A DNA stretch of 64,000 bases from Hofstenia miamia (GCA_900660155.1 CABFPE010000075.1:972427-1036426); one strand, 5' to 3'; positions 24,535 through 36,964 are shown, counted from the stretch's first letter. Notes: generated from the sequence alone by a model not told the origin. A program made the numbers and translations.

Positions 24535-26124
24535 GAATCACATCCACACCTCAATGAGGTGGAACTTCAGTCATTGATTAACTTTCTAAAAAGCAAAAGC
24601 AAAGTCTTCAACTATGGAGCCATCAGTGTGGGGCAGGCAATCAAAGAGGAACACACAATTGATATAAAGCACAACAACCCTTATCACCTCCCAGTACAAT
24701 GAGTCTCTGAAAATCTGAAGGAAGAATATGAAAAGATCTTAAGTGATCTCATTGAAAGTGGGATTATACAAGGGAGTAGCAGTCCCTACACTGCTCTGAC
24801 TGTCTTCATTAAACAAGGGGAGAAATATTGCTTGTGTATCAACTTTTGAAAGTTAAACAATGTGACAATCAAAGATGCATATCCTCTCCCATGAATTGAG
24901 GATTTATTGTACAATGCCAGCTGATATAAGTTTTTCTCATGCCTCAACTTATGTAAGGCCTATTAGCAGGTTCTGATGAGATTGTCAGACATCCAAAAAA
25001 GTGCTTTTATTATGTGGTATGGATTATATAAGTGGAAGTATATGGCCTTTGGGTCTGCAATGCCCCTGCCACCTTCCAGCAATACATAACCAAAGTCTTG
25101 AAGAATAACACAAATGTGTTGGAACCTAGCATTTCTGCCTACATTGATGATATTTTGGTGGCTAGAGATACCTTCCCCAAGCATTTGGACAAATTACAGT
25201 GAAAACTCAATCTGTTGCAAAATGTGGGATTTAAGGTGAATGGAAACAAATGTGCATTAGGTCAGAACTAAGTTACATTTTCAGGGTGAGTAATTGAGCC
25301 TGGGAAGATCTTGATCAAAACCAATGCCAAAGACTTCCTAGATAAGATTGAAACACCAAAGAGTAGGAAGGATGTGCAAAGACTTATGGGTTTTCTTAAC
25401 TATTATGGGATGTTTATCCCCAACTTTGCAGAGAAAACCAAGAATATCTCACAATTACTAAAAAAGTCAGTTGATTTTAAATGGACCTGGTCTGAGCAGG
25501 AAAACTTAGAGTAGAACAGATGAAAAGGGAACTGAGGAAGATCCCCACTTTGAATACACCAGAATACACTCAAGACTTTATCATTGTGATGCTAGTGCAA
25601 TGGCAATAAGCAGTGTGTTGAGCCAGATTATTGACTGAGTTGAAAGTCCTGTGCAATACTTTAGTCAAAAATTACGAGCAGCAGAGCAGAACTACAGTGC
25701 CACTAAATGCAAAATGCTGGCCATAGTGGAGTCATTGAAAAAATTACAATACTTCTTACTCAGACATACCTTTGTTGTGAGCACAGACAACAGTGCACTC
25801 ACATGGCTAAAAAAGTTTTCAGGCAATAAGTCCAACATTGTAGCCTGATGGATCAAGTATATAAATGACTTTTTGTTTACCATTCAACACTTGCCAGGAA
25901 AACTGCATCTCAACACTGATTATTGGACTGCAGTTCCTAGTTATGAGCGAGATCTCAAGAAGCCTGCAAGAGAAAGAATACAGTTCAGATTTATTCCATT
26001 AATGGAGTATGAGCTGCTGCCTGAAATTAATGCTGACCAACAAGGCAATGCTATCTTGCCTATCATAGTTTGTGAAGAAATCACTTAGCAAGAAATAATT
26101 CAACATCAAAGGCATGACAAAGTA
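24535..26124 (+). pseudogene. gypsy reverse transcriptase and RNase H, cut by an assembly gap
   Basis: The RT blocks are clear: HTIDIKHNNPYHLPVQ, SGIIQGSSSPYTALTVFIKQ, MWYGLYKWKYMAFGSA, and YIDDILVA (25139-25162), the YxDD catalytic box. RNase H follows: HCDASA, QYFSQKLRAAEQNYSATKCK, STDNSALTWLKKFSG. Stops interrupt it, including TGA at 24700, 24847, 24892, 25200, 25287, 25636 and 25846; frameshifts lie near 25062 and 25510-25570. At 24700, 24847, 24892 and 25846 the neighbouring motifs (PY-VS, F-KLN, PLP-IED, VA-WI) have Arg in relatives. The frame continues to 26088, then runs into the N gap. Confidence 0.88.
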
Positions 26125-27124
26125 NNNNNNNNNNNNNNNNNNNNNNNNNNNNNNNNNNNNNNNNNNNNNNNNNNNNNNNNNNNNNNNNNNNNNNNNNNNN
26201 NNNNNNNNNNNNNNNNNNNNNNNNNNNNNNNNNNNNNNNNNNNNNNNNNNNNNNNNNNNNNNNNNNNNNNNNNNNNNNNNNNNNNNNNNNNNNNNNNNNN
26301 NNNNNNNNNNNNNNNNNNNNNNNNNNNNNNNNNNNNNNNNNNNNNNNNNNNNNNNNNNNNNNNNNNNNNNNNNNNNNNNNNNNNNNNNNNNNNNNNNNNN
26401 NNNNNNNNNNNNNNNNNNNNNNNNNNNNNNNNNNNNNNNNNNNNNNNNNNNNNNNNNNNNNNNNNNNNNNNNNNNNNNNNNNNNNNNNNNNNNNNNNNNN
26501 NNNNNNNNNNNNNNNNNNNNNNNNNNNNNNNNNNNNNNNNNNNNNNNNNNNNNNNNNNNNNNNNNNNNNNNNNNNNNNNNNNNNNNNNNNNNNNNNNNNN
26601 NNNNNNNNNNNNNNNNNNNNNNNNNNNNNNNNNNNNNNNNNNNNNNNNNNNNNNNNNNNNNNNNNNNNNNNNNNNNNNNNNNNNNNNNNNNNNNNNNNNN
26701 NNNNNNNNNNNNNNNNNNNNNNNNNNNNNNNNNNNNNNNNNNNNNNNNNNNNNNNNNNNNNNNNNNNNNNNNNNNNNNNNNNNNNNNNNNNNNNNNNNNN
26801 NNNNNNNNNNNNNNNNNNNNNNNNNNNNNNNNNNNNNNNNNNNNNNNNNNNNNNNNNNNNNNNNNNNNNNNNNNNNNNNNNNNNNNNNNNNNNNNNNNNN
26901 NNNNNNNNNNNNNNNNNNNNNNNNNNNNNNNNNNNNNNNNNNNNNNNNNNNNNNNNNNNNNNNNNNNNNNNNNNNNNNNNNNNNNNNNNNNNNNNNNNNN
27001 NNNNNNNNNNNNNNNNNNNNNNNNNNNNNNNNNNNNNNNNNNNNNNNNNNNNNNNNNNNNNNNNNNNNNNNNNNNNNNNNNNNNNNNNNNNNNNNNNNNN
27101 NNNNNNNNNNNNNNNNNNNNNNNN
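26125..27124. other. assembly gap of exactly 1000 N
   Basis: The round length suggests a default-sized gap rather than a measured one. It hides the end of RNase H and the integrase zinc-binding domain of the gypsy element. Long X-filled reading frames across it are artefacts. Confidence 0.97.
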
Positions 27125-27479
27125 AGATTATAAATAGGATAAAAGACCCTTTTTTCATGATGAACCCTGTGGTGAATAGATACTTCAAACAATACAACTG
27201 GCAAATCAATGTACAAGGTCTCTTATACACAAAAAGCCAGAACAACTGTTTAGCTATTCTGGAATAATTTTGCCACAATCTTGTTAGAAGAAGTCATGAA
27301 TGAGGCCATATGGATATAATGTAGATGGAGAATACCTTTAATACTACACAATACATTACTATTGGAGTGAGGTCAGCCATAGTCAAAGTCATTGATAAAT
27401 TTGAGAAGTGTCTCTTGCAAAATGCAAATCTTTTCCCTAAACAAAGAGCAGAACTCATGAGCTGAGAGACCTAACAAGG

Positions 27480-27960
27480 TAGTCCATATCGACTTAAAGA
27501 AGTTATCAAAGGATGATGATGGATATCAGTACCTTTTGGTTTTGGTTGACCACTTCACCAAATATGCTCAGCTGATTCCTCTAAGTAGCATCATTGCCAA
27601 AAGAGTTGCAGAAAAGATAGTGAAAGAATGGATTCTTAAATTTGGACCAATGGAGAAACTCATCTCTGATCTAGGGTCCCAATTTGAAAATAATTTAATG
27701 GAAGCCTTAATGCAAGAACTGGAAGTACTACACAAGTTCACTACTGCTTATCATCCACAAGCCATTGGATTAGTTGAATGATTAAACTGGACATTGATGA
27801 ATTTACTCAGAGTAGCTCTCTCACATGCCGCTGGTAATCAATGGAAATGAGTAAACAAAGTTATAGAGTACTTTTATACCTCAGTACATTCCACTACTAA
27901 AGTAAAGCCATTTAAGGCCATGTTTGGACGTGAAGCCCTTACCCTGCTCTCTATGATGTT
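27480..27960 (+). pseudogene. gypsy integrase core remnant
   Basis: The DDE core can be followed: HIDLKKL (first Asp), VLVDHFTKYAQLIPL, LISDLGSQFENN (second Asp), FTTAYHPQAIGLVE (catalytic Glu), then a TGA at 27779 exactly where relatives have Arg before the conserved LN. A second TGA is at 27848. FGREALT closes the domain at about 27927. The protein would have inserted the cDNA into the host chromosome. The Asp-Asp-Glu triad itself is still encoded. Confidence 0.85.
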
Positions 27961-28019
27961 CCTGAACTATCATGATATCAATATGGAAAAATACGTCTCA
28001 TGTCTGATGAGCAAAATGT

Positions 28020-28725
28020 AACAAATCCATCTCATGGTGTATCATAATACAAATCAATCCATAATACATCAGAAGCAGAATTTAAACAAAAAATTATATG
28101 ACGAACTGCATAAGCATGGGACAAAGTTTTCACTTACTTTCCACCTCCTGTCACTGATCTTCACTTACTTTCCACCTCCTGTCACTGATCACAACCAAGT
28201 GTGAAAATTAGTAATGAATTGGCAGGGCCCATTTATAATAGAGAAGGTACTTGATCATAACAATTACACATTAAATAATGGTAAAAGTGTGCCATAACAG
28301 CTTAAACATGCCATAAAGGACATTGAGAACGTCATTATAGATGACAATAGTGAATTTACATTGGTCGATAATGGTAATGATATGTATGAAAAGTACGACA
28401 ATTTAACTGAATTTTCCAAAGAAGACTTTGACAAAATTGATTTTGATGATAGTGATATTGATCAGAATGATCCTATTAGTACATGTGTATTGCCCCAATG
28501 AAGGGCAGAGATAAACAAAAGTTTGATCCCAACATTTGAGAACTTAACCTTATAAGTCCATTTAGGAATGATACCCACCAAGAAAAAACGAGAGTTGCCA
28601 GCTCCCCCATCCCACTGCAGAGTGAGAAGGAGGATGGCAAGTAGAGCCAGTTCAGAAGCCCCTACTAGGCGCGAAAGAAAAATGTCTCCACTTGGTGGGG
28701 CAAGTGATTGCACAATCAGGGACAT
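28020..28725 (+). pseudogene. gypsy pol C-terminal tail with internal 31-bp tandem duplication
   Basis: After the integrase the sequence encodes an acidic segment (KEDFDKIDFDDSDIDQND, about 28415-28470) and then a basic Ser/Arg-rich end (RVRRRMASRASSEAPTRRER, about 28620-28680) up to the 3' LTR. A 31-base unit beginning CACTTACTTTCCACC is repeated in tandem from 28131 to 28190; since 31 is not a multiple of three it shifts the frame. CpG is less depleted here than in the 5' half. Confidence 0.55.
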
Positions 28726-29241
28726 TGTGCCCACTTAATTTTTGTAATTTTTAGTGATCTCAGTATGATGTACTTTTATATCTGAGCATGAAGCAAAAGT
28801 AATGTCCCCTTGATTGGTGCTAACATGTTATTACTCAATTTGATTTGCAAGGGAAAACGCAATGCTTAAGTTTGTAAACAAGACAGGTAAAAACCATGAT
28901 TTTGTATAAATATGAGAACTACTGTAGAGATCGATCAATAGAGTTTAACTCACTTAAAACTCAGTTTGCTTTTTCTTTACCATTATCTCTGGTTTTACAT
29001 TATGTTGATAATAATAATTGTGTAAGTTTCTAGTGACAATTTGGGAGTCACTCTTCTGTGCTGGGTCAACAAATAGCTCTCAGACAGTTAGAGCCCAAAT
29101 CAAGGACAGCATTAAGTTATTACTATGGTTACGTGTAGATATAATAACCTCTCGTTTGAATTCAACATGGACAATCACTTATAATTTCTTACACTGTGAT
29201 TATAATCTACCATTGATTATCACTAATGCATGGTAATTACA
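28726..29241 (+). repeat. 3' LTR of the gypsy element
   Basis: Pairs with the LTR at 21090-21606. It is preceded by AATCAGGGACAT, the only purine-rich stretch near the boundary. The TATA box is at 28905-28912. Confidence 0.9.
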
Positions 29242-29879
29242 TGCCATGGATGGCATGCTTATGGAACCATACCGTCGGCATACTATTAATAGGGTGTGAA
29301 TATATTTAGTGTTGTTGCTATATAATTCAAAATTATTGATCCAATTTAGCATCCAATTTCAGTAAAATTCAAAATTAATATTTAAATCACACATTTTGCT
29401 TGAAAAATTAATTTTTCTATCACGGATTTTAATACACTATACAACAACTTTTTTAATGTCTTACAAATAAATTTTGGGGTTGTTTTTAATTTGCGATTAT
29501 TTGTGCTACTCTTGTTTTCATCTCCTTAGCTGCAATTTTGAAGTAAATTTATCTTGTTTGAGACAACTTCAATTCATAGTGACATTGAAAAGTGGTTATT
29601 TTTGAATTTGGACATAAAAAATAAATACAGTAGGTAATACTATAAAAAACTCAACTATTTAAACACTATAAATATATTATGATTATATTTGATGACAATT
29701 TTAGGAATTAGATTACTACAAAGTTTACAAATAAGTTTTTTGCTGGCACTGTTTTGTAAGTATATATCAATTTTTTTATCCCAAGATAGTTTTGAAGCAC
29801 TTAAAAGTTTCTATTCACATTAAAAAACAAATATTTTTAAGTTTTTACTTTGTTTATTGTTAGAATACTTATTTAAATT

Positions 29880-29992
29880 CGGAACCGTTTCGGATTGAAA
29901 ACTAAATTTTTTTAAAAGTTCGGATCGGATCCGAAAATTCAAGATTCGGATTCGGATCGGATCTTAAAATGTTGCATCCGCTTTCATCTCTG
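29880..29992. mobile_element. right terminus of a hAT-like element
   Basis: Repeated CGGAT motifs (TTCGGATTCGGATCGG, TTCGGATCGGATCCG) end in GCTTTCATCTCTG. Read on the minus strand this is CAGAGATGAAAGCGGATGC followed by subterminal repeats, a typical hAT end. The expected partner end and duplication of ATGGGTAA (29993-30000) were not found between the gypsy 3' LTR and here. The stretch 29242-29879 shows no gene. Confidence 0.5.
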
Positions 29993-30529
29993 ATGGGTAA
30001 TCTATTTCTGCTTCCATGCCAAGCAAGTCCAGCTTTTGGTTGAAATTGAAAAGTTAGTCTGATCACGTACTGGTCATGTCTGATGTTTTAATATTTCGTG
30101 GTGTTGTTAAATAAAAACGGTATCCATTTCAAATATTTTACTTGATATCTGAATTAGAGAAATATTAATTTGAATCATATTTTACGTTTATGGAGAGTAT
30201 TTAAAAATTTTTTACATTTAATCATGTTAAGGATGGCTTCAAGTTCAAGCAATGACTGCAGTGATTTCCATTGAAAAATTTTGAAACTTTCGGTTTAGCA
30301 TTGACGTATTTTTATTTAAATACAATGACGAAACCAAGCTGAACCACAGCAACTCTTCATCACACAGTAAGCAATGTGACCCACGGTCCATCACTGATTA
30401 ATAGGGCTATTGTAGTCACCTCATATGTGTAATAAGAATGATCCTTTTACAATTTGGATCTAAAATATAAATGGGTTAGCCTAATGTTAGCTGTCCAGTT
30501 ATTTAGATGCATCAACTCATTCTATTGAA

Positions 30530-33500
30530 TCAGTTGATAGAAAAGCTAAGTCAGTAGAAAAAACCCCTATTTATATTCTCAAGTTACCAGCACATTTTTA
30601 TAGAAAGAGCATTAGCATTGGGTGAAAAGCCAGGGCAAAGTCCAGAAATTTCCTTGTAGAGATTTGACTACTACTTGTGTGCATCAACATTTAGCTTTTC
30701 AACTATTAATTAATGAACCTTAATAGAATTCAAAATAATCCAACAGATTTATTGCATCAGTTAAAATTAAATGTTACATGATATTTATATCTAAATTTGC
30801 AAATAAGTATATAACATTGACCTGATGTCATTAAATTCTTTGCTCACATGGATTTCTGCTAATTGATACCACATGCAACTTAATTAGACAAGCTGTTTCA
30901 CATTTTTAGAATTCTCAAAAAATAGTTTTCACAACCATACAGTGTTTTTATAAATGGGAATATATGCCTTTCAGACAGCCAGCAACATTCCAAAATGTCA
31001 CAAAAGTTCTGAATAACAACCATGTAGTGCCAGAGGTAATATCAGCATATATTAGCAATATGCTCATTACAAGCAATAAAGCACTTAAGGAGCATAAGGA
31101 AAAACTGAGTTAAATATCAAATGCAGGATTATGAGTAAAGAGAGAGAAATGTCAAATCCTTCAGAAAATATTGAATATGAATAATGGGAAGAAAATAATA
31201 AACAATTTCAAAATTGAACAACAGAAATGAGCTACAATGAATAATGGGATTTCTTAATTATTATGATCATTTTATTCCAAGAATCACAGAAAAGACTATA
31301 TCAATGTCACAACTGTTAAATAAAAAGAGACTATTTATGTGGACATGAAAGCATGAATGTAATCATTAAACACAGTCAACTATGACAAACAGCATAGTTG
31401 CAGTAGATGCCTGTTTAAGCCAAATAATCAAAGCAAAGAGTGTCTGATAAAATACATTAGTCATAAGCTCCACAATTCAGAGGAAAACTATTGATTAACA
31501 AAACTGAAAGTGTTAGTATTAGTAATGAGCCTAAGGCAATTTAGACAATTCCTAATTAGAAGTCAATTTAAAATCCATACAGATAACTGGTTTAAGAAAT
31601 TTTCTGGAGACAGATTATCAATAGTTGTGGGATTGATAGAATTTCTCCATGACTTTGATTTTATGATCAAGCTTACATACGAATATGGATATGATGACAG
31701 CTCTACCTGAACAGCATTGAGACACTGCAAAAAAAAGATGAGAAACAAGAATTCACTTTTATTCCATTTTCCCAAAATGAACAACTACTAGATAAATTGG
31801 TTTCAATGACAAATTTAGATGACTCCAAAAATGAAGGTCAAACAAAGTGAATGACAAAGAATGCAACAACTTCAAACATATAAAATATTTAGCAGTTGAA
31901 ATTGTATTAGTTTAATTAAATGAAAGATAAGTAAGAACATGTTTATTAAATTAAAATGCATATAAAGTTCAAAACAATGGTATACATGAAAACATAATTT
32001 ACAAATGATAAAGGGAAAACACTGAGGAGATAAGGCAATGCTGTGAAAGTCATTAGTGTTTTAGGTACTTAATCAATACTTCGATATATTGATAACACTA
32101 GAAATAATTTAGTGAATAGATTTTGTCTATAGAATGAGTGTGAAATCGTTCTTTGCTTGGATTCAGATGTTCAAAATATTATTGTCCTTTCAGCTCTTTT
32201 AAATAATCTTGTGACTTTATTGTCCAAGAAATTTGGTAGTGCAAGAAAACAAGGCGAGGCATTGTCAAAGATTGAATACATTGTGTTTTCATTTATCATG
32301 TGAATTTGTGGTACTGTTAAGATATGCTTAAGACTATGTAAACAAGAAAGTCTTGATGATCATCTTTTCAGAACATTGTAGATGTGGATAGTTTTGTATA
32401 AAATGTGATTCCAAGTATTTTCATCAATAATTTAATAGAACTGGACTGGAAGTTACCAGATCATGTTTATTGCCTACCAAAAGTAGCTTTGATTATTCTA
32501 TTGAAATGCTCATATGATTTATGACACACCATTTGGACATTTGAGAAATTGGCAAGTTACTGTTAACCAAATAATGAACTGTAATAATGTCATCCATGTA
32601 CATGACCAAGAAGGTATCTGGGCAATATATAATGAAACAAAAAAATGGGGTATTCACTTGTCCAAGGCTATTTTCTCTGCAATGTGTGAGCTTATTTTGG
32701 TTTAACCACATCTGTTTTCCTTGTAAATTACAAACCAACTTATTAATTCAGGATGATGTGGCACTACAAAACACATAAGTGAAAACTTACAAAGAAAAGA
32801 GTCTTGTATGTGGCATCAAAGAATTTCAATAGAATTGCTTTTGCCAAAATACTATTAAAAGGATGTTCTCAAGAAATTTCAAGGACATTGCCACACTGGT
32901 TTGTACCAAATGGAGACTACTATTCATGAAAACTTCATACCACTTATCTAAGAAAAAACATTGGAGACAAATGTCAAAAACGTGCATTCTGCAAACCAAT
33001 GATAGATTTCCAGAGCAATGCATGAAACTGGAAAAAATTTAGCAATATTGATACAGAACAGCTATCTAAAAATTAGAGTAATTCTTCCTATGCTTTTTTA
33101 TTGCTGGATAATTTTACAATATACTACAAAATTAAAGCTCAAACTATCTCTCATACCATATATAAAAAATGGATGTGCATATTTGGCGTAATGGAGCAAC
33201 TCATAACTGATCAGGGAGGACATTTTGAAAGTGAACTCCTCCAATGTCAAACAAAAAAATCTTGAAATTGTGCACAACCATATAATGTCGCACGACCCTC
33301 AAGCTAATGGTACTGTTGGACATATTAATTGTACTTAAATCAAAATAGTTGGGGGGGGGCAATGACCTCATATGTTAGTAGACACAAAATGGCCCAGTTT
33401 GACTCCCCATGATTGAGCATATTTATAATACATCAACCCATGTTACTACAAAGTCAACACCTAACAAAGCCGTCTTTGGCCGCTACTCCTATCTTAATCA
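30530..33500 (+). mobile_element. second, older gypsy-like copy without recognised LTRs
   Basis: Fragments in pol order: KWEYMPF then ATFQNVTKVLNN and EVISAYISNMLITSN (30950-31080, reverse transcriptase, with the YxDD box lost to YISN), VVAVDACLSQII-like RNase H (about 31390), FLIRSQFKIHTDNWFKKFSG (31545-31610), EFTFIPFSQNEQLLDK (31750-31800), and integrase FGVMEQLITDQGGHFESELL (33180-33245) with PQANGTVGH at about 33299. The FxFIP peptide after RNase H also occurs in the element at 21-29 kb (RIQFRFIP), so the two are related. Stops and deletions are far more numerous than in the first copy. Confidence 0.7.
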
Positions 33501-33620
33501 ATCAATATCTAGTGCCCTTTCAAAAAATATGATGTCTCTGTTGAACTCTCACAGTCAAAAGTAATCACAATTATACAATTTATATATAAATAAATACAAC
33601 AATTTATGTATGTATGCATG

Positions 33621-33631
33621 GATATATATAT

Positions 33632-33668
<37 letters not shown>
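33621..33668. repeat. (TA)n microsatellite
   Basis: Alternating TA with one AAATT interruption, after GTATGTATGCATGG. Confidence 0.95.
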
Positions 33669-33671
<3 letters not shown>

Positions 33672-33939
33672 ATGCAATCTATCCACGCTTTACTTTGTGT
33701 ACACAGCACAAAGTGCCATGTAAAAAGGAAAGTTGGAAAACTTCAATAGAAACATTACAATAGGAACTGGGGGAGAGTTCCATTATGAATATATTTAAGT
33801 GCTGCTGGTAGAAAGGTTTGGCTTCATTGTACATCTTTGTTCCTATCTAGAATAGCTTTATTCCGAATATTGTATTTTGAGAACTTCATTCGCTTTCATT
33901 GTGGGAGGATTATTATCATTATAAATTTTCCAGGCCTAT

Positions 33940-35600
33940 TGTTAAACAATTTCGTTGAAAATACTGTTATTACTATCAATAAGCTCGTTTTTACTAATGT
34001 TAGACAGTTTGGAAAACAATTTGAGCGGTGTTCGTAAAGATTTTCTGTTGTTTACCAAAATTCCAGGTACCCACACCACAGAAGCATAAGTGTATATTGG
34101 CTTAATGCATGTTTTAAAATTAATCCATTGTTTATGGGTTAGTATAAATTCAACAAAGAAACCCTTTGATAAAACGGAATGAAATGCTTTAAAAGAAGTC
34201 AATCTACTAGATCATTCAAATCCTTGTTTATTTTAATACCCAGATATTTTACTAAGGTTGTTACATATTCATTTATTTCAATTACTTAAGAAAGGTATCA
34301 TTCTTGAATTCTTGATATTTTGATGTTTGCACACAAAATGTTGATTTTGCTTCATTAATGATACGGTTGTTTGTTTTTGACAATTGTATGACATCATTTT
34401 TCTCAAAACTATATTAATCCCGCTCGCTAGTACGATGTTAAAATATCTCCAGTTATGCATGTATCATGAGTGTATTTAATTATTTCTGACGTTTGAGGGT
34501 ACGTTAGTTTCTTTGGGCATATTTCATCCGTGAGGTGTGTAAACAGCACACCTGGCATTGGTCTCTCTTGCGGCACTTTAACAGATAGAGTAATATTTTC
34601 AGAGAATTTTAAGTTTTCGAATTGAACACTCAGATTAAAATTAGAAAGATACTTACTGATAAAATTTGCCATCCATGGTGATTGTAGTTTTATTCTGTTT
34701 ACGATTTTTTTGGAATTCTGTGTTATAAGCACTACTGTAATCTAGAAATGCAATCTTTATGATAACCATTTGTTTAGAGTTCATTGTTGTCGTTATTTTG
34801 TCAATTAAATACAATAATGTATATGTTGCTGACCTATCTTTTTGTAGGCAAATTAGTTTGAATCTAAAGAATTATTAAATTTACTAGTGTAGCAAGAGAC
34901 CAGACATCTTGCTGCAATAGGTGTTATTGTTTTTGGTCTGAAGTGTTAATAGTTATTTTTATCTGGTTTTGGTATTTTTTGGTATGGGTATTACTACTGT
35001 TGATTTCCATCTTGTTGGGTAATAATACTCAGATACCTATTTTTAGTACAAATAGCGAGAGGGTTTAGCCAGTTCCTTTGAAATTTTTTAAAAATACCAA
35101 GTGGTAATACACTTTTCGCGGTGATTTTTTTATTCTTATCTTTCTAAGGCTATTTTCAACTATTAATTCTGTAATTATTGCTACATCTTCATCATTGTCG
35201 TCAAAATCGCATGATTGATCGTCCCGAGGGTTAAATTTGTTACATGAACTCTAAGCCGTACTCAGCTTATGTGCTTTAAGAGAGTTTGTTTGTATCTTAG
35301 GTGTTGTTGGCTTTATGCGTCTTCCCATTTCAATATATAATTGATCGACTGTAAATTTTTAATTTTAAAATATTTGTTAATTTTTCTCTGTAAAACGTTC
35401 AGTTCATACTTCTTCTTGACAATTTAATAGCGACTTCTTATTTGCCAGCATAGATCTTAAGAAATTATCCTGTAAATATTGGATTCCTTTATTGCGGACT
35501 TTATAATTATTAGTGTTGGTTTGTAAAATTTGTAATATTTGGTTTTCAATTGTATTAACTTGATTATCAATATTGTTGTTTTCTTCTAAGGAGTTCACTC
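33940..35600 (-). mobile_element. LINE reverse-transcriptase remnant, minus strand
   Basis: Read on the minus strand: RWKSTVVIPIPKN-like entry (about 35010), AFLDYSSAYNT (RT motif A, about 34740), WMANFISKYLS, then ITLSVKVPQERPMPGVLF (PQG..G.LF block, about 34550-34600) and IIKYTHDTCITGDIL (34430-34480), where THD replaces the catalytic ADD. After it comes IKPIYTYASVVWVP (about 34065-34110), the post-RT segment typical of Jockey/CR1/L2-type elements. Several frames and stops break it. It is an APE-clade LINE by motif, distinct from the one at 2461-3020. Confidence 0.75.
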
Positions 35601-36000
35601 TAATCTATTTCATCTACTATTAACTCCATTTTTGTTATATTAACCTTTTCGATGTTGTGCTCGGCCTTAAACGGAGAAAATTTAGGTTTCAAGGTAATTG
35701 CCATGTTATATAATGCTACAACTTCCTATTGGTGGTTCAATTTCTACTGTATATACATTTTTATGTTTTATATGAAGCATCTTGTTGGCTTTCATTGGGA
35801 AAAAAAACGTAGGCTTATCTACTATATTGCTCAGCTAAAAATCTTTGATTACTTTTAAAGTTTTTTTATTTGCATTACCAAGTAGTATTGTATAGTCATT
35901 TTGGTAAACTTTAGAAATTAATCTCATTGTGAATCTTAATATTTAATTACTTTCATGTTTTCTTCTTCTGGGTGGTAGATAGATTAATAGCCACTATGCA

Positions 36001-36026
36001 CCCTAACCCTAACCCTAACCCTAACC
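36001..36026. repeat. interstitial telomere-type repeat (CCCTAA)n
   Basis: Four perfect CCCTAA units plus a partial CC. The motif is the TTAGGG telomere repeat of most animals, oriented with TTAGGG on the minus strand. It stands alone amid transposon remnants. Confidence 0.9.
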
Positions 36027-36683
36027 TTTGTCTGCAAACTACTATGATCATTTCAATATCGGTTTTGGCACTTCTTTTATCATTTTGGGAGCATGAATGC
36101 ACCAATCCGTACTGAGATACATAAGTAGGCACCCCACTTGTTTCTAAAAAAACTATCCAAGTTGTGATCAAGTCTAAAAAGATAGTAGTTTTCAATACTT
36201 ATTGTCACATTTGGTGTGTTTTATCTAACTTCGTTTCCTAAATACATGCTAAAATATAGGAATTTTCTTTGAGTACACTTTGAAATTCGAAAAATTTCAA
36301 TACTATGCCATTGACATTATTACTAAAAACATTTGGGTAGGATGATTTAGATAAGTCATGGATGCTTAGTCAATTGACAATCTTACTATTTCCATCTAAT
36401 AATTGCAGGTCTTTTATTCTTATTTGTTTAGGGTGTTTGGTTCTTTGTCTATTAATTCCCTCTTTCTTTTCAGCAGATTGTTCTAAAGTTTCTTTTCTTG
36501 TTTTGTTAATCCATGAGATATTATAAGACAACAAAAGAGTAGTTCTTAATGTAGTGTCAGACGGTGCAGGTCGTTATTTATCAGCTAGTCTGTGTTTTCT
36601 CATGTTTGTAAATATGTTAATAACAAAATTGTATATAAGGAGATACTATTTATTGTAAATAGAACTCGTCTTTTTGCTTATTG

Positions 36684-36765
36684 TTAGAATCAGGGTTGCT
36701 CTAGTTAATGTTCACCTAAGCAACCTTCCGCCTTGACATTAAGTTCTCTGGTACTGTTTACGCTA
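36684..36765. repeat. diverged copy of the gypsy 5' leader
   Basis: TTGTTAGAATCAGGG, then CTCT, AACCTTC-GCC and TGACATTAAGTT occur in the same order at 21846-21925, between the 5' LTR and gag of the gypsy element. This points to a third, otherwise unrecognised gypsy-family fragment. Confidence 0.55.
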
Positions 36766-36964
36766 TAGCTAACCCAGTAATACTACATTAAATGCACTAC
36801 GATTACCGCTGAGGAGTACTTTTTCAGCTCACAAGAAGTCATCTTCTAGTCTATCAGATTTATTACCTTTGGTACTTTTCAGTAGATTGCTTAATCTTAG
36901 ATCACATATCACCTGAGGTTTGATGTAGTTGATGTAATGATCTTTAAGCTATATTAAATATTCA

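Larger units (their letters stand above)
21090..29241 (+). mobile_element. Ty3/gypsy-like LTR retrotransposon, nearly complete but inactivated
   Basis: Direct LTRs of ~517 and ~516 bp (21090-21606 and 28726-29241) begin TGTGCCCACTT and end ATTACA, and are roughly 94% identical by eye. Between them, in gypsy order, lie a gag region, aspartic protease, reverse transcriptase, RNase H and integrase. A 1000-base gap removes the RNase H-integrase junction. Many in-frame stops and several frameshifts make it non-functional. No matching target duplication was found (GTCAT left, TGCCA right), nor a convincing tRNA primer site after the 5' LTR. Confidence 0.9.

Noticed and set aside
25999-27278. Very long open frames of 339-405 codons on both strands
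   Set aside because: They consist almost wholly of unknown residues from the 1000-N gap and carry no information.
36001-36026. True telomere or chromosome end
   Set aside because: Only about 26 bases, with ordinary sequence on both sides.
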